Positions 22,186-36,300 of a stretch of DNA of 64,000 nucleotides are shown here, piece by piece. The stretch is from Plotosus lineatus. Lineage: Eukaryota; Chordata; Actinopteri; Siluriformes; Plotosidae. The stretch is taken from NCBI GenBank assembly GCA_024760905.1, contig CM045735.1:30104249-30168248 (forward strand). The letters run 5' to 3'. The translations under genes and the position numbers were made by a program. The notes under the pieces are model-generated. The model did no database searches, was not told the origin of the DNA, and saw nothing but the letters and a program-made list of their open reading frames with translations. Each line of letters opens with the position of its first letter. Position 1 is the first letter of the stretch.

Positions 22186-22191
22186 TTTATT
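22186..22191 (-). promoter_or_regulatory. p2rx4: Candidate polyadenylation signal of the P2X gene
   Basis: Read on the minus strand this is AATAAA, about 120 nt after the proposed stop codon. Cleavage would fall near 22160-22175, at the border of MITE Z. The position supports exon 12 as proposed. Confidence 0.6.
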
Positions 22192-22309
22192 TCTTTTCAA
22201 GATTGACAGGGGAGGCTCTTCCTCCTCTGAATGCACATTACTGTTGGAATGTGTGAAAATCACAACCCCAGGCCATTCTTGTAGTCTTTGCTATAATAAG
22301 AGGGACAGC

Positions 22310-22366
22310 CTACACTTGAGGTCGTTGGTGATTGCTGACTACCATACCAGGCGGACAGTGGAGGTC
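22310..22366 (-). CDS. p2rx4: p2rx4 exon 12: probable terminal coding exon
   Basis: If the acceptor is the AG at 22367-22368 (ttcttgag), the phase-0 frame reads [18 protein letters not shown] and stops at 22310. A stronger-looking cag lies 14 bp upstream, but used in phase 0 it gives an immediate TGA, ending the protein at residue 377. The tail is not conserved between P2X proteins, so only position, phase and the nearby AATAAA support this exon. Confidence 0.45.
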   Translation of the reverse strand, partial: DLHCPPGMVVSNHQRPQV

Positions 22367-22636
22367 CTCAAGAATCACTGAAAAAGTTATTTGAAACTGT
22401 TCCAATTTGATTTCATCCATTTTTATTTAAAAACACATTGTATTACTTTTGAATCAGTTCCCGTTTCGAAATTCATTTCCTAACCAAAATCCTCGGTTGG
22501 GTGATGATGAGAAATACTGAAAATGATATGAAACCCCATGTCCCTGCCGTGTAATATCACTTCCATAAAGAAACTTTAAAGGGAAATGTGTGTTTGTTTT
22601 CTATCATGATTGTTTTGGTACTTTATAATGTTTGTG

Positions 22637-22670
<34 letters not shown>

Positions 22671-25600
22671 ATCAATGAGCATTGCGAGATTACATTTTGT
22701 GACTTTAAGGACCGTGTAAACTCTAATGGAAGCATTCAGAACGCTTTCCTTACCCATAACCCACCACTCTTCTGTTAAAACTACATTAACCTTGTAAGAT
22801 ACAGCAATAGCAGGCAGCAAACACAAGAAAACCCATAAACTGCACCAAGTTCGAGGTAAAAGTGAAATTGTTGGACATGTGCTCATGAAATGTCAATAAT
22901 ATATGAGAAGGACAGAGCCAAACTGAAAATACAAATAGAAAATATAGGAATGGAATTTAGCTCAAGAGGAATGCTGAGTAGGCCAGAAAATTATAAAGTC
23001 ATTTGGTATCTATTAATATTTTTGAAAGTGACACGATGGAGGGTGGGGGTGTAAAAGAATGAGTCTCCTTTCATTTTTGTAAATCAAGAATTAGTCTGCA
23101 GACAGTGCCAGACTCAAGAGTGATGACTCACTAGTACAAACCGGTATCACAGTTAAACAACAATAAACAAACAAACAAAAAAAAGCACTGTAATATTTTG
23201 TTTAACCTTGATTGTATCATGTAACTGCAATGATGTTAATTTCCAATAAATGTCGGGTTAATTTTTCAGACATAAACTGATGACAAGAAAACTGAACACA
23301 TGCCAGCACATCCCAAACATTTACAATAGGGTTATGGTCAGGACTCTGTGATGCCAGTTCCTCTGTAAAAATGGTTCCTCATGCTCCCTAAACCATTCTG
23401 TCACTATTTCAGCCCATAGTGTATATCTGTGCCATCAGGAAAGGAAAAGTCCACTGATGGATAATCTGGTCATTCAGTACTCTCAGGTTACCAGCCGAAT
23501 TTTACAAGCACATAATTGCTGAGCCTCGACCTGACTACATTACACAAATACACACTGTAATCAACGTGATAGGTGCTCCAACAAAGTATTAGCCTTTGAC
23601 TGGGCAGTGTATAAAGTAAACACAATTTACTTAAATCACATGAATTAGAAATGAGTGAACTGCATGAGTGTAGTCAAATTTAATTTCATTGATACACAAG
23701 TGTCAAAAATATTAAGAGCAGAAAAAAAACTGCTAATATTAACTTCTGTCAATGATCATACATTACATCCTCAGGGCATGAGTGCACTGCTTCTATGGAT
23801 CATCGGTCAACTAAAAGACAAAAAGAAATGTACTGATTAAACATTTACACACACCCTATTACTATTAAGACTACATTATGAGATTAATTATTAAACCTGT
23901 AGTTAAAGGAATGCTTCATGTTGCTTCATGTTGGCAGTGTGGATTAGATTTAGTATTGTAAAGCAGAAATAAAATACTACATGCAGTGCATGTCAGCACT
24001 GACAGCAAAAATATCTTGCAAAACAGGAAAAATACTCACAATCTCAAAATCATTGACATAAGTAAATTTCTGTTCTCTGTAGTAGTGACGTTTTTGCATG
24101 CAAGTTAGAGAAATCCAGTCACACACCACAGTCACCTAGAAAACCACAAAGTCACAATGCCAGGATGTTCTTTATAACTTGTAATGTGTGGCTATAACAG
24201 ATTAAGGCAATAACACATACAGAAATTGCTTGGACTTCAACTCATCTTTAGTTATTAGTAAGTATGTAGTGGTGTAACCACTAGGCCAAGTGAGGGGAGC
24301 TTGAGAGATCCTTTGATCAAATGGAAGAGGCTGTTCTAGGAGGTTTTGGACTTGGCATAGAATGTCATCTTTCGTGGAAACCCAATTCTGCTTATCATCT
24401 TGATAACATCTCCACAACATGGAGTATCATAATATCACAGGATTAGTCTTGGCCTCATAGTTAATTCCCCTTCTAGTGCAATTTGTATCAGACCCATTGA
24501 CTTAAAAAAAAATAAATAAATACTGAGTTGAGCATTAGTTCTTTAATGTAAAGCCACAGGGCGACCATCTTGAGAGACCTCCTTGCCGTAAGTCTTTAAG
24601 GCTTCGTAATGTTGGAAGCTAACAGTTCAAAAGCCTATGAGCACACCCAACATCCATCCCCTCTCTGTTTTTTGCTGAGGTACAAATGCTTCTTCCGGGA
24701 TGCTAGTGATGCTTATCGTTCTGCTTTCCGAGTCTTGAGGTCCATCTTGGTGTGCTGCTGGCTGGATTTCTCATAATGGAAGCCTCTAATTCCTGCTGAT
24801 GATCCATATGAACCTTTATGTGCACTGGGAGACTGTAAAGATGCTTTTTCACTACTGGTATAAACTATTTTTAAAAAATGATTTACGTGTTCTGGTATAA
24901 CCAATCGGATTTTGGTTGTTTGCTGCATCTGTTTTTACTCAAATGAGGATGGGTTTCCCTTTTGAGTCTGGTTCCTCTCAAAGTTTCTTCTTCATGGTAC
25001 CTGATTGAGTTTCTCCTTGCAGTAGGGATATGAAGGGTTTGTAAAAGAAAAAAAGTTTAAATCTTTAAATTCCCTTTTCAAAATTTGTTTAGCTATATAA
25101 AGCTGCTTCATGACAATGTCAAATAAAAAATTCTGCACAAATAAAACTCAATTGAATTTAAATCAAAATCTTGGAAAATGATACCGCTGCATGCCTTAAA
25201 TACATACATCCATTCATTGATTTTATGAATCGCTTAAATCCAATTTGCATCGCACCCATCTCAGTCTCAGCCAACTCTGGGCGAGGGCAAAGTACACCCT
25301 GACCATCATAGGGCAGAACTACGCTGATGGCTATGCAGCCTACTCTTGACAGAAGTCAGCAATGGTTCTTTTACACCAATCTCTCACCACAGACAGTGAG
25401 AGACATGGCCAACCTTTGATGAACCAGTTAGCCACACTAGGAGGACAGCAGCGACATCCTTTGATAGTGGGGCTTGAAACCTTGGACCATGGGATCAGTA
25501 ATCCTGAACCCAACTACCAGGTCACCCCTGCCCATCTTAATTTCATATAACTTTTGAACCAAAAAAATTTTAAAGTAATTTTTAATGGAAAAAAAAAAAA

Positions 25601-28275
25601 AAAAACAGCTAAACAGCTTTGCATAGATGAAATTAGGCACAAAAAGGTTTCTGAATGAAATGTACATATCGTATGTAATTACTTCCATTTCTCTCATGTT
25701 TTCCTTCCATTTGAGTATAACTTCCAACAGTAAAGAGGTCTCACTAAAATGGTGTTGCTCCAGCTTCAAATTTTGATTTTTTCAGAAACATGAGGATACA
25801 CAATCCAGGGTTTTTTTGTTTTTTTTTTTAGATCAATGCAATTTTTTAAATGAAATAATTCTGCAATTCACTGTAACTGCATACAGAGTAAGAATGTGTC
25901 CTGTGTCTGTATTCTTATTCTTTTAGTTATTTATGAATTATTACCCAGCATTACATACCAAAATAGTAAATTTTCAACTTCCTCATTTATGATTAATGCT
26001 CTAAATTCCAAAATCCACACAACAGTCCTTACCAAGCCTAGGAGCGCCAAGCCAGCCCCAATGTTGAGCAGTGTTGGGATAATGTTGAATTTCCCAGCCT
26101 GCATAAGCAAAAATATTATATATTGCAATACAAACGTATTCGCCAGTTGGTTTAAGTGAAAAATTAATAAATCACTCAGTGTTTCAGTAAACCTGACAGA
26201 AACACTCACTGTTCCAAAGACCATCACATCAAAGCGGATGCCATAGCCTTTAATCAACGTCCTGATCTCCTGGCCATCAGCATTTCTATAATATTTTGCA
26301 AACCTATTAACATAGGGATCAAAAGAAATACATCACGAAATATAAATAATGTGCAAAGAATTTCAAGATATGCATTTCTGGACTTCAATCACACCAAACC
26401 TGAAATTGTATCCTGGGGCAACATTGTCGGGATCCTTATTATCCAATCTGCGGAATGCATACTGAGGGACACATGACTTTTCTGACAGGTCCAGATCACA
26501 GTCCCAGCGGATTTGCACTCCCATCACACCCCCCTGTGGAACAGGTTTAAGTGATTAATGCAAATATTTATTAATTTACATTCACATTTGTGTTCTTTAT
26601 TTAGAGTGGTCAGCATGTCCACCTCACAGCACGAAGATCCTGGTTTGATCCTCAAGTTCGGAAGTTTCCGTGTGGCGTCTAAGTGTTCTTCCCGTGCTTG
26701 CGTGTGATTCCTCCTGGTACTCCAGTTTTCTCCCATAATCCAAAGATATGTACATTCGGCTATTTTGGTTGTTTCAAATTGCCCCTAGGTGCGTGTGTAA
26801 ATTATTGTGTGTGTTGCCCTGTGTTGGTCTGATGAGCTGTTCATTGTGTACCCAGCCTTTGCAAAGTGATGGCTGAGATAGGCTCCAGCCGCCCCACAAC
26901 CCTAGTAGGATCAAGCAGTTCAGCAAATGAGAGAAAGCGTTGTTTCCAAACTCAGTGTTTACTTTTATATACAAAAAGATCCAAGCCTGATAAAGTGAGA
27001 CCTTAAGAGACTGGGAAAATTGCCTTTGTGTGAAGGGGGAAAAGAATTCAGTAATTCCACAGTGGCCATCAAAAAGAGAATAATAAAGAACACCTTCCCA
27101 CAGTCACAACTTCTTATACACTGTCCTGGCAAAAAAGAAGCTCAGTCTAATATTTTGTTGGTCCACTTTTAGCATTCATTGCTGCATTGTTTACTGAACA
27201 TCTTTCATTTCACTTGCATTAATGTTCACTGAGATCTTCTACTGGCGAATGGAAAGTCGCACCAGTTCGTGAAGTCCTTTCCAGCACATCCCAAAGACTT
27301 CAACAGAGTTACGGTTAGGACCCTGTGGTGTTAATACATGTGTGAAAATCATTCCTCAATCCCCCTCATGAACAACCTTTTCACTTTTTTTTGAGCCTCA
27401 ATTTTATAGCGGGGACATCCGGGAAGAAGAAAAAAAAAATGCATTTATAGATTAACCTGCTCATTCCATACATTCGGGTTTTAGGGTGACTTCATTATGT
27501 TACTGAGCCCTGACCTGACCAAACTCAGATTATAACTAACTAGATTTAGTAATGTGTCAGACAGTTCTGAACCCAGTTTTAGTAATCTCCATAGTCGTTT
27601 TATTTGCTTGATGATGATCAGTCACAGTAGTGCAGTGGTTAGCCTATTCACCTCACTGCAAGATGTCCTAGGTTTGATTCCCTGGTTCAGAATGTTTCTG
27701 TATGGAGTTTGCATGTTCTCCTCCCACAGACCAAAAGCATAAATAACCAAAAATGTTGCCAGGTGAAACAAAAGAAATCACTGCAGTAAATATCCAATGA
27801 AAAGCTCTTGCATATTTTCTCACTTTTATCAAGGTTAAGACTTTTTGACAGGGCGGAGTACATCCACTGTACTTAGAATTTGTTATGTTAATGAAGTTTT
27901 TTTACTTTCTTTTTATTATGTAACAGTTACTAAAAATAAATGTTCTATATTAGCTCATGTACCTGAACTGCCATGGTCTGGAAATCTTCATTGGCTTCAG
28001 ACACAATATCTCCAAGTCTGAAGATCGGGCAATGTGGATCAGATTCACGGTCAAACACACAGTGCGACAAGTAGGTGCTGTTTACATGAGGCAGTATATT
28101 TCTTCTATTTATACCAAAGGAAAAAAAATAATTAGCATATATGCTAACAGTCAGAAGTAAAAAATATATATAACATTGTTCCTGCTGATTTGTTTTACTG
28201 CATCTAAGGCCAGATATGAAAGAATTACGTACCAGTTTCTCATTCGAACAGTTTGAAATCCAATAGAAGGTATGT

Positions 28276-28324
<49 letters not shown>

Positions 28325-30959
28325 ATAAATAAACAAGTGAGTGTTAAAGCCCAAAAGCTTTTAAAAGCTAAAAGTGACTGAAGCTAGGAACTTGAGGTGA
28401 CCAATTTGTTGCGATTTTTAAAAAAATAGAAAGAAAAAACAGCAAGAACCTTTTTTAGATGTACTTGAGTATTTCAATTTTCTGCTTCACAATACATTTA
28501 AGATGAGCAGTATTTTACATGCACATGAACATTTATCATGTATTAAACTCAAACTCTGAACAACTCTTTGTAGAACAGTTGCAAAATCTTTAGAAAATAT
28601 AAATATGTCAAATTGACCTAACCCAAACCTCAGAATCACAGTCACAACATTCTGGATTTGCATTCTGTGTTGTTTATGTTGTTTACATGGTTTAAAAAAA
28701 AACAAAAAAAAAAAAAAACAAAACAAAACTAATGCATCACAAACTAAGATTCTGTGTCTGAAGAGAAACTGTTGTTTTTTTTTTTTTACAGCCTAAAATG
28801 TCAACTTACTTGTTGAAGTTGAATTTGGGGTATCGAATATTGTTCTTTATTAGGACGGTAAAGTTCTCAGCTTCTGCTAATATCGGTGGTCTAAGAGACA
28901 CAAAACATAATAATACAATCAATGTAAATACACCAATAACCATATAAATCACAGGCATTCCTGTTACAAGCCCTGCAATATGGAATCAACAAACTTGAAG
29001 GACCTTCCCCATGTGAATTTTTTTGTTGTTTGTTTGACATCAAATAAAGAACATCATACAACTATCCTTCTTGAAGAACAGTAATCTTTCCATTGTTTTA
29101 TTTGAGAACTCTCTTGGCCACTAGGTCTATACGCATTTTGCAGCAAATTAATTTGCATTTTCAGTTTTGCACACATACAGTACATACACAAACTGGATTC
29201 CAAAAAGTTGGGACACTATATAAATTGTCAAAAAAACTGAATGCAAGATTGTGGAAGTGCCAAATTTAAATATTTTATTCCGAATAGAACATAATAGAAC
29301 AGGTCAAAAGTTTAAACTAAGAAAACGTATCATTTAACGAAAAATATGTTGATTTTAAATTTCATGGTATCAACAAATCTCAAAAAAAGTTGGAACAGGG
29401 AGCAATAAGAGGCCGGACAAGACAATTGCACTCATCACAAACAGCTGGAAGATCCACTTAATACTAATGGGGTCCATTGGCAACATGACTGAGTATAAAA
29501 AGAGCTTCTCAGAGTGGCAATGTCTCTCAGAATTGAAGATGGGTAGAGGATCACCAATTCACCAATGTTGCGCAGAAAAACAATATCAGAAAGGTGTATC
29601 TCAGTGAAAAATTGCAGAGTTTGAAGTTATCATCTACAATGCGTAACATCATCCAAAGATTCAGAGAATCTGGTACAATCTCTGGGTGTAAGGGTCAAGG
29701 ACGAAAAACCATACCGTGATCTTCGGACCCTTAAATGGCACTGCACCACAAACGGGAACGCCGCTGTAAAGGAAATCATAGAATGGGCTCAGCAATACAT
29801 CCAGAAACCATCGTCAGGTGAACACAATCCACCATCACATCCACCGTTGCCGTGGAGCTGGTGGCATAGTGTGGGGCCGGTGGCGTAGTGGTTAGGGTGC
29901 TGTGCTCATGATCAGGAGGTTGCAAGTTCAAATCCCACTGAGACCCCCACTGTGCTAAGACTCCTGGGCAAGGTCTCAACCACAAGTGTGCCTCTGTTCA
30001 CCCAGCAGTATAAATGGGTACCAGTAAAATATACTAGGAAGGTAACCTGCGATGGACTAGCGTCCCATCCAGGGGGAGTTGAACTCCTGGTTGCTTCATG
30101 CTATGGAAACCGGGGATAAGTACTGATGAGCCACGAGGCTAAGCCACTAGGCTCGGGTGTAAAAACCCAACAGACTTACCTTATCCGCTGTTGCCAGCTG
30201 AAACTCTGCAGTACAAAGAAGCAGCCATTTCTAAACAGGACCCAGAAGAGCAGGTGTTTTCTCTGGGCCAGTGGCATTTAAAATGGAGTGTGGCAAAGTG
30301 GAAATTGTTCTGTGGTCAGGTGAATCACGATTCGAAGTTCTTTATGGAAAACTGGGACGCCATGTCATCCGGACTAAAGAGGATAAGGACAACCCAAGTT
30401 GTTTTCAGCACTCAGTTTTAAAGTCTGCATCTGTGATGGTATGGGGTTGCATGAGTGCGTGTGGCATGGGCAGCTTGCACATCTGGAAAGGCACCGTCAA
30501 TGCAGAAAGGTAAATTCAGGTTCTAGGACATGTTCTCCCATCCAGATGTCGATTCTTTCAGAGAAGACCTTGCATTTTTCAACATGATAATGCCAGAACA
30601 CATGCAGCATTAATTACATCACGACTGTGTAGTAAAAGGATCCGGGTATTGAAATGGCCAGCCTGCAGTCCATATCTTTCACCTAGAGAGAACACTTGGC
30701 GTATCATAAAGAGGAAGGAGCAACATACAAGGCCCAAGACAGTTGAACAGTTCGAGGCCTGTAATAGACAAGAATGGGGCAGCATTCCTATTTCTAAACT
30801 TGAGAAACTTGTCTCCTCGATCCCCAGATGTTTGCAGACTCTTAAGAAAAAGGAGGGGATGGCTCACAGTGGTGAAATTCACCCTATTCACGTCATTCAA
30901 AATTCATTTTATTCACAATTTGTATAGTATCTGAACTTTTTTTTTGACGCCAGGTTGTT

Positions 30960-31033
<74 letters not shown>

Positions 31034-32588
31034 CCAGTCCTTCTCAAAAAATTAGCATATTGTGATAAAGTTCATTGTTTTCTGTAATGTACTGATAAAA
31101 ATTAAACTTTCATATATTTTAGATTCATTGCACACCAACTGAAATATTTCAGGTCTTTATTTGTTTTAATACTGATGATTTTGGCATACAGCTCATGAAA
31201 ACCCAAAATTCCTATCTCAAAAATTAGCATATTTCATCCAACCAATAAAAAAAAAAAAAAAAGTGTTTTTAATACAAAAGGTCAACCTTCAAATAATTAT
31301 GTTCAGTTATGCACGCAATGCTTGGTCGGAAATTCTTTTGCAGAAATGACTGCATTAATGCGGCGTGGCATGGAGCCAATCAGCCTGTGGCACTGCTGAG
31401 GTGTTATGGAGGCCCAGGATGCTTCGATAGCGGCCTTAAGCTCATCCACAGTGTTGGGTCTGGTGTCTCTCAACTTTCTCTTCACAATATCCCACAGATT
31501 CTCTATGGGGTTCAGGTCAGGAGAGTTGGCAGGCCAATTGAGCACAGTAATACCATGGTCAGTAAACCATTTAGCAGTGGTTTTGGCACTGTGAGCAGGT
31601 GCCAGGTCGTGCTGAAAAATTACATCTTCATCTCCATAAAGCTTTTCATCAGATGGAAGCATGAAGTGCTCCAAAATCTCCTGACAGCTAGCTGCATTGA
31701 CCCTGCCCTTGATAAACACAGTGGACCAACACCAGCAGCTGACATGGCACCCCAGACCATCACTGACTGTGGGTACTTGACACTGGACTTCAGGAATTTT
31801 GGCATTTCCTTCTCCCCAGTCTTCCTCCAGACTCTGGCACATTGATTTCTGAATGACATGCAAAATTTGCTTTCATCCAAAAAAAGTACTTTGGACCACT
31901 GAGCAACAGTCCAGTGCTGCTTCTCTGTAGCCCAGGTCAGGCGCTTCTGACACAGTTTCTGGTTCAAAAGTGGCTTGAACTGGGGAATGAGGCACCTGTA
32001 GCCCATTTCCTGCACACGTCTGTGCACGGTGGCTCTGGATGTTTCTCCTCCAGACTCGGTCCACTGTTTCCACAGGTCCCCCTAGGTGTGGAATCGGCCC
32101 TTCTTTCACGTTTTCCTTCCCACAGACGTCCCACTGAGGTGCCTTGATACAGCACTCTAGGAACAGCCTATTCACTCAGAGATTTCTTTGTGTCTTACCC
32201 TCTTTCTTGAGGGTGTCAATGATGGCCTTCTGGACAGCAGTCAGGTCTGCAGTCTTACCCATGATTGCGGTTTTGAGTAATGAACCAGGCTGGAAGTTTT
32301 TAAAAGCCTCAGGAATCTTTTGCAGGTGTTTACAGTTAATTGGTTGATTCAGATGATTAGGTTAATAGCTTGTTTAGAGTTCCTTTTCATGATATGCTGA
32401 TTTTTTTGAGATAGGGATTTTTGGTTTTTATGAGCTGTATGCCAAAATCATCAGTATTAAAACAATAAAAGACCTGAAATATTTCAGTTGGTGTGCAATG
32501 AATCTAAAATATATGAAAGTTTAATTTTTATCAGTACATTACAGAAAATAATGAACTTTATCACAACATGCTAATTTTTTGAGGACTA

Positions 32589-32631
<43 letters not shown>

Positions 32632-33211
32632 TACACACACACACACATACACACAGTCGGCCCTCTACTTACGAAATTAATCTCTCACACACACACACAC
32701 ACAGTCTCTCTCTCTCTCTCTTTCTCTCACTTCGTGGATGAGGTGCTGCTGCGTGCCTCAGTCGCTTGGATGCTTTATTTTTGGACCACAACAGCACTGG
32801 ATCGGCGATCCGGATAAGCTGTGTTTTACCCACATTTGGCAGAGCACGTCACATTTATTAAACATTTACTGAATTAAACAACTTAAAAAACCGAAAATTA
32901 AGCTGCAATGAGCACTTTCGAAACTCATGAACCAACAGTTCAGCTCTCCTTTACGCGTGTGACAAACAAGGTTTATGGGTGCAGTACTATGGAAATTCAG
33001 CTCCCTCCTGGCCAATGGCAGGCTCGCGGAGTGGGATGTTGGGAGACAGCCAATGAAAGGACAACTCGCGCATTGTTTGAATTTTTGAATGGCGCGTTTG
33101 GGGCTTTTCGTAAGAAGAGGTTGTTTCGTATACATCGGGCGAAAATTTAGGAAAATGTTTTTCGTAAACTGGATTTTTCGTATTCAGGGGTTTTCGCAAG
33201 TAGAGGGCCGA

Positions 33212-33309
<98 letters not shown>

Positions 33310-36300
33310 TACACACACACAGTGGTACCTCACCTTACGTAATTAATCCAATCCAGAGCCTTTTTCTTAACCTGGATTTTTCGTAAATTAAACTGCATTT
33401 TACATGTAAAATGTGTGATTCATTCCAAGTAGAGGTGTGACGATTAAGTTATGAGACGATTCGATTTGAATCCCGATTTTTGCCTCTCGATTCAATTCAA
33501 TTCATATGTGGATTCTAGTTTCATTTTCTGTAAAATGTGCACTTCAAATATATAAAGTAATAATTGTCTGAACTGGTTATTCAATACCATCATTCAACTA
33601 CAATTATTAACATATATCAAAACATGAAAATAAACAAACATAACCTTTATTTGTTTCCAGTTTTCCACCAGTTACATATTGCGAAAGTAATCTTAATCTA
33701 CCATTTACAGTGTCCGTTTCTGCATTCAGAGCAACAATTCAACAACAAATACTTGCTTCTCAGTTCTTACTTTTGGAATTTGCACAGATCAAATGCACAT
33801 GTTAATTTTTAATCCAATTTACATTCACGCTGGAGTCTTTATGCTCTTGAGTTGACATTTGAAATATATAAAGATATTAAAGAACCGATCCTTAATCTTT
33901 AAGGACTCTGAACAAAGGTAATGTTTTCTTCCTAACGTTTAAACTATGAACATTAACAGTAAATAGTCATAACACAAATTCACTAATTTGTCAACACAGT
34001 CAAACAGATTGAATTAACATTCAACTAATTCAGCAATAACAATTTCACAATAAATTTTTGTAAAACTGTTACTGCTAAACTGTGTTAATGTGTTGTGAAT
34101 AATACTGGTTGATAACTTCATATTCCTTAAAAAGAACTTCCAGATTTGAATATCATCCTGTCAACATGTTTCCACTTTAATGCAGCCCTCTGTGCTGTGA
34201 TCACATCTCACCGTGTAGGCTAACTTTTGGTTTGACATCGATGTCAACTGTCTTGTGATGACGACCAATATGATTATGCAGATTAGTTGTGTTGCCGTGG
34301 TAAGGGAATTTCATCTTGCAAGGTCTGCACAAAACTTGTTTCTTGTCACAGGATTGCAAGAAATGAGCCCAAACTGGGCTTTTGTGCGCCGCTGCCAGCT
34401 TGACGAATTCAGCAGCAATCGCCATTTTTGTTTTTGCGAAGTCTCGTTCCTTGCGAGATTTCCATAGCAACGGAGGAAAATGGCGGCACCCATTGACAAT
34501 TGTAAGATGTCATTTCAGCATTATTTTATAGCTTTTTATGAATCCTTTGTCGCTTTACATGAATCAATAAAAAGTCGTAAAAACACAAAATAAATCCATT
34601 TTAAAATCGCGTTTGAAAATAGATCAATTTATTAGTAAATCGATTTATTGTCACACCTCTAGTTCCAAGGCCCCAATACTACCCCCTAAACCTTTTAAGA
34701 TGATAAAAGCTTACCTTTTAAGACCTCCTTCTGCTTCAATATCATACCGATGGTAGACGAGTTTGGCCATATTCCTTTGCAATATCACTCAACCGCATGC
34801 CACGACACTGTTTCTTCTTCTCACTCGCACCGGAAATCACACGCACATGTGCGCACATGTGTTGACCATGTCTTCTTAGTAGAGTTATAATCTTACAAAT
34901 GTTCATGGATGGTTAAAAGCCTGAGTCAAGAAATAAAGCATGAAACAACAGTAACTTGGTCCTTTACACAAAAAGCATTACGGGAGATGCAGCTCCATAA
35001 TAGCCAATGGGAGGGTGCTGCGTCATCCCTCCTAACCAATGGGAGGCCAGCGGGGTGGGATGTTGGGAGATAGGCAATGGGAGGTAGCTGCGTCATCCCT
35101 CCTAGCCAATGAGAGGCCAGCGGGCGGGATGTTGGGAGATAGTCAATGGGAGAGCAGCTCGTACATTGTTTGAATAGCACGGTCAATGTCACCTTACAAT
35201 ACAGTTCAGGGTTTGAAACTCGACAAAGAGCTTTTGTGTATGTCCACCCCTGCGCTAGTGGGAGTTTATTCCAGGTATTTCAGGTTACCTTCTACATTCA
35301 GCAAACATACAGATTGGGTAAAATGGCTACTCTAAATTGCCTGATACACATCTCTGTATTAGCCCTGGGATAGAGATAGAGTTGTGATCTCTTCAATGTG
35401 TTCTCCCCCTCTCAAAATGAGAGCTATAGATATTGGCTGGATGGCTGGACTCATTCCAATGCAATATAGTACAGTGGAACCTCAACTTACGAAAGCCCCA
35501 ACAAATGAAAAATCCAGGTTACGAAAAGCATTTTCCTAAAATTTTTGTCTCTGGATACGAAACAAGTTCACGTTACAAAAGCACCATCTCAAAAATTCAA
35601 ACAATGCACAAGTTGCTGTCCCATTGACTACATTTCCCAACATCCTGCCCCGCTGGCCTCCCATTGGCTATCTCCCAACATCCTGCCCAGCTGGCCTCCC
35701 ATTGGCTAAGAGGGATGACACAGCTCCCTCCAATTGACTGTTATGGAGCACCCCATAATGCTTTTCGTGTAAAAGGACAGAGTTACTGTTGTTTCATGAG
35801 TTTTTCGTGTGTGCTCACTGCAACTTTATTTTTTGGCTCAGGCTTTTAACCTTGCATAAACATTTGTAAGATTATAACTCTGCTAAGAAGACAGTCAGTC
35901 AACACAGGCGCGCGCACACACACGCACGCACGCACGCACGAACGATTCCCAGTGCGAGTGAAAAGAAGAAGCGGACTCGTGGCATGCGGTTGAGTGATAT
36001 TGCAAAGAAATACAGTAGGCCCTCGACATTCGCGGGAGTTAAAATTCTGAGCCCTCGCACAAATCGAGATAATCTGCAAGTTCTGTAACCGGAAGTATCA
36101 CGTCACATGCGCGAATGAGCAGCCGGAAGTAAAATACTATGTATCTATTAAATGCACTAAAATATGCTTCTTAAACACATTCTATAGACAGTCTTACTCA
36201 TTAATTCAGTATTAATGTAGTAAAATGTAGTAATGATTAAGAAAAACTTAATTTTTTTTTACTGTGATATTGATTTCTAATAAAATATAAACATTATACA

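Larger units (their letters stand above)
33320..35190 (+). mobile_element. Tigger-related MITE, family V (copy V2), hosting a hAT element
   Basis: Begins CAGTGGTACCTCACCTTACG. Its interior matches V1 on both sides of a hAT insert at 33430-34661. The right end is truncated near 35190. It carries a local duplication of the CCAATGGGAGG block (34990-35150). Confidence 0.75.

Noticed and set aside
22175..22381. Plus-strand frame with [21 protein letters not shown]
   Set aside because: It overlaps the probable P2X exon 12 and its 3' untranslated region on the opposite strand, with no ATG-linked domain or splice evidence.
22623..22886. Minus-strand frame beginning [21 protein letters not shown], looking like a signal peptide
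   Set aside because: It ends in a poly(A)-derived Phe run, lies in P2X intron 11, lacks splice borders and resembles no family.
24202..24420. 72-residue minus-strand frame near P2X exon 11
   Set aside because: It overlaps a SINE-like head (ccactaggcca) and does not continue the P2X reading phase.
34930..35160. Regularly spaced direct repeats that might suggest a CRISPR-like array
   Set aside because: Only two or three diverged blocks of a MITE-internal repeat are present in a vertebrate genome; spacers are not unique.
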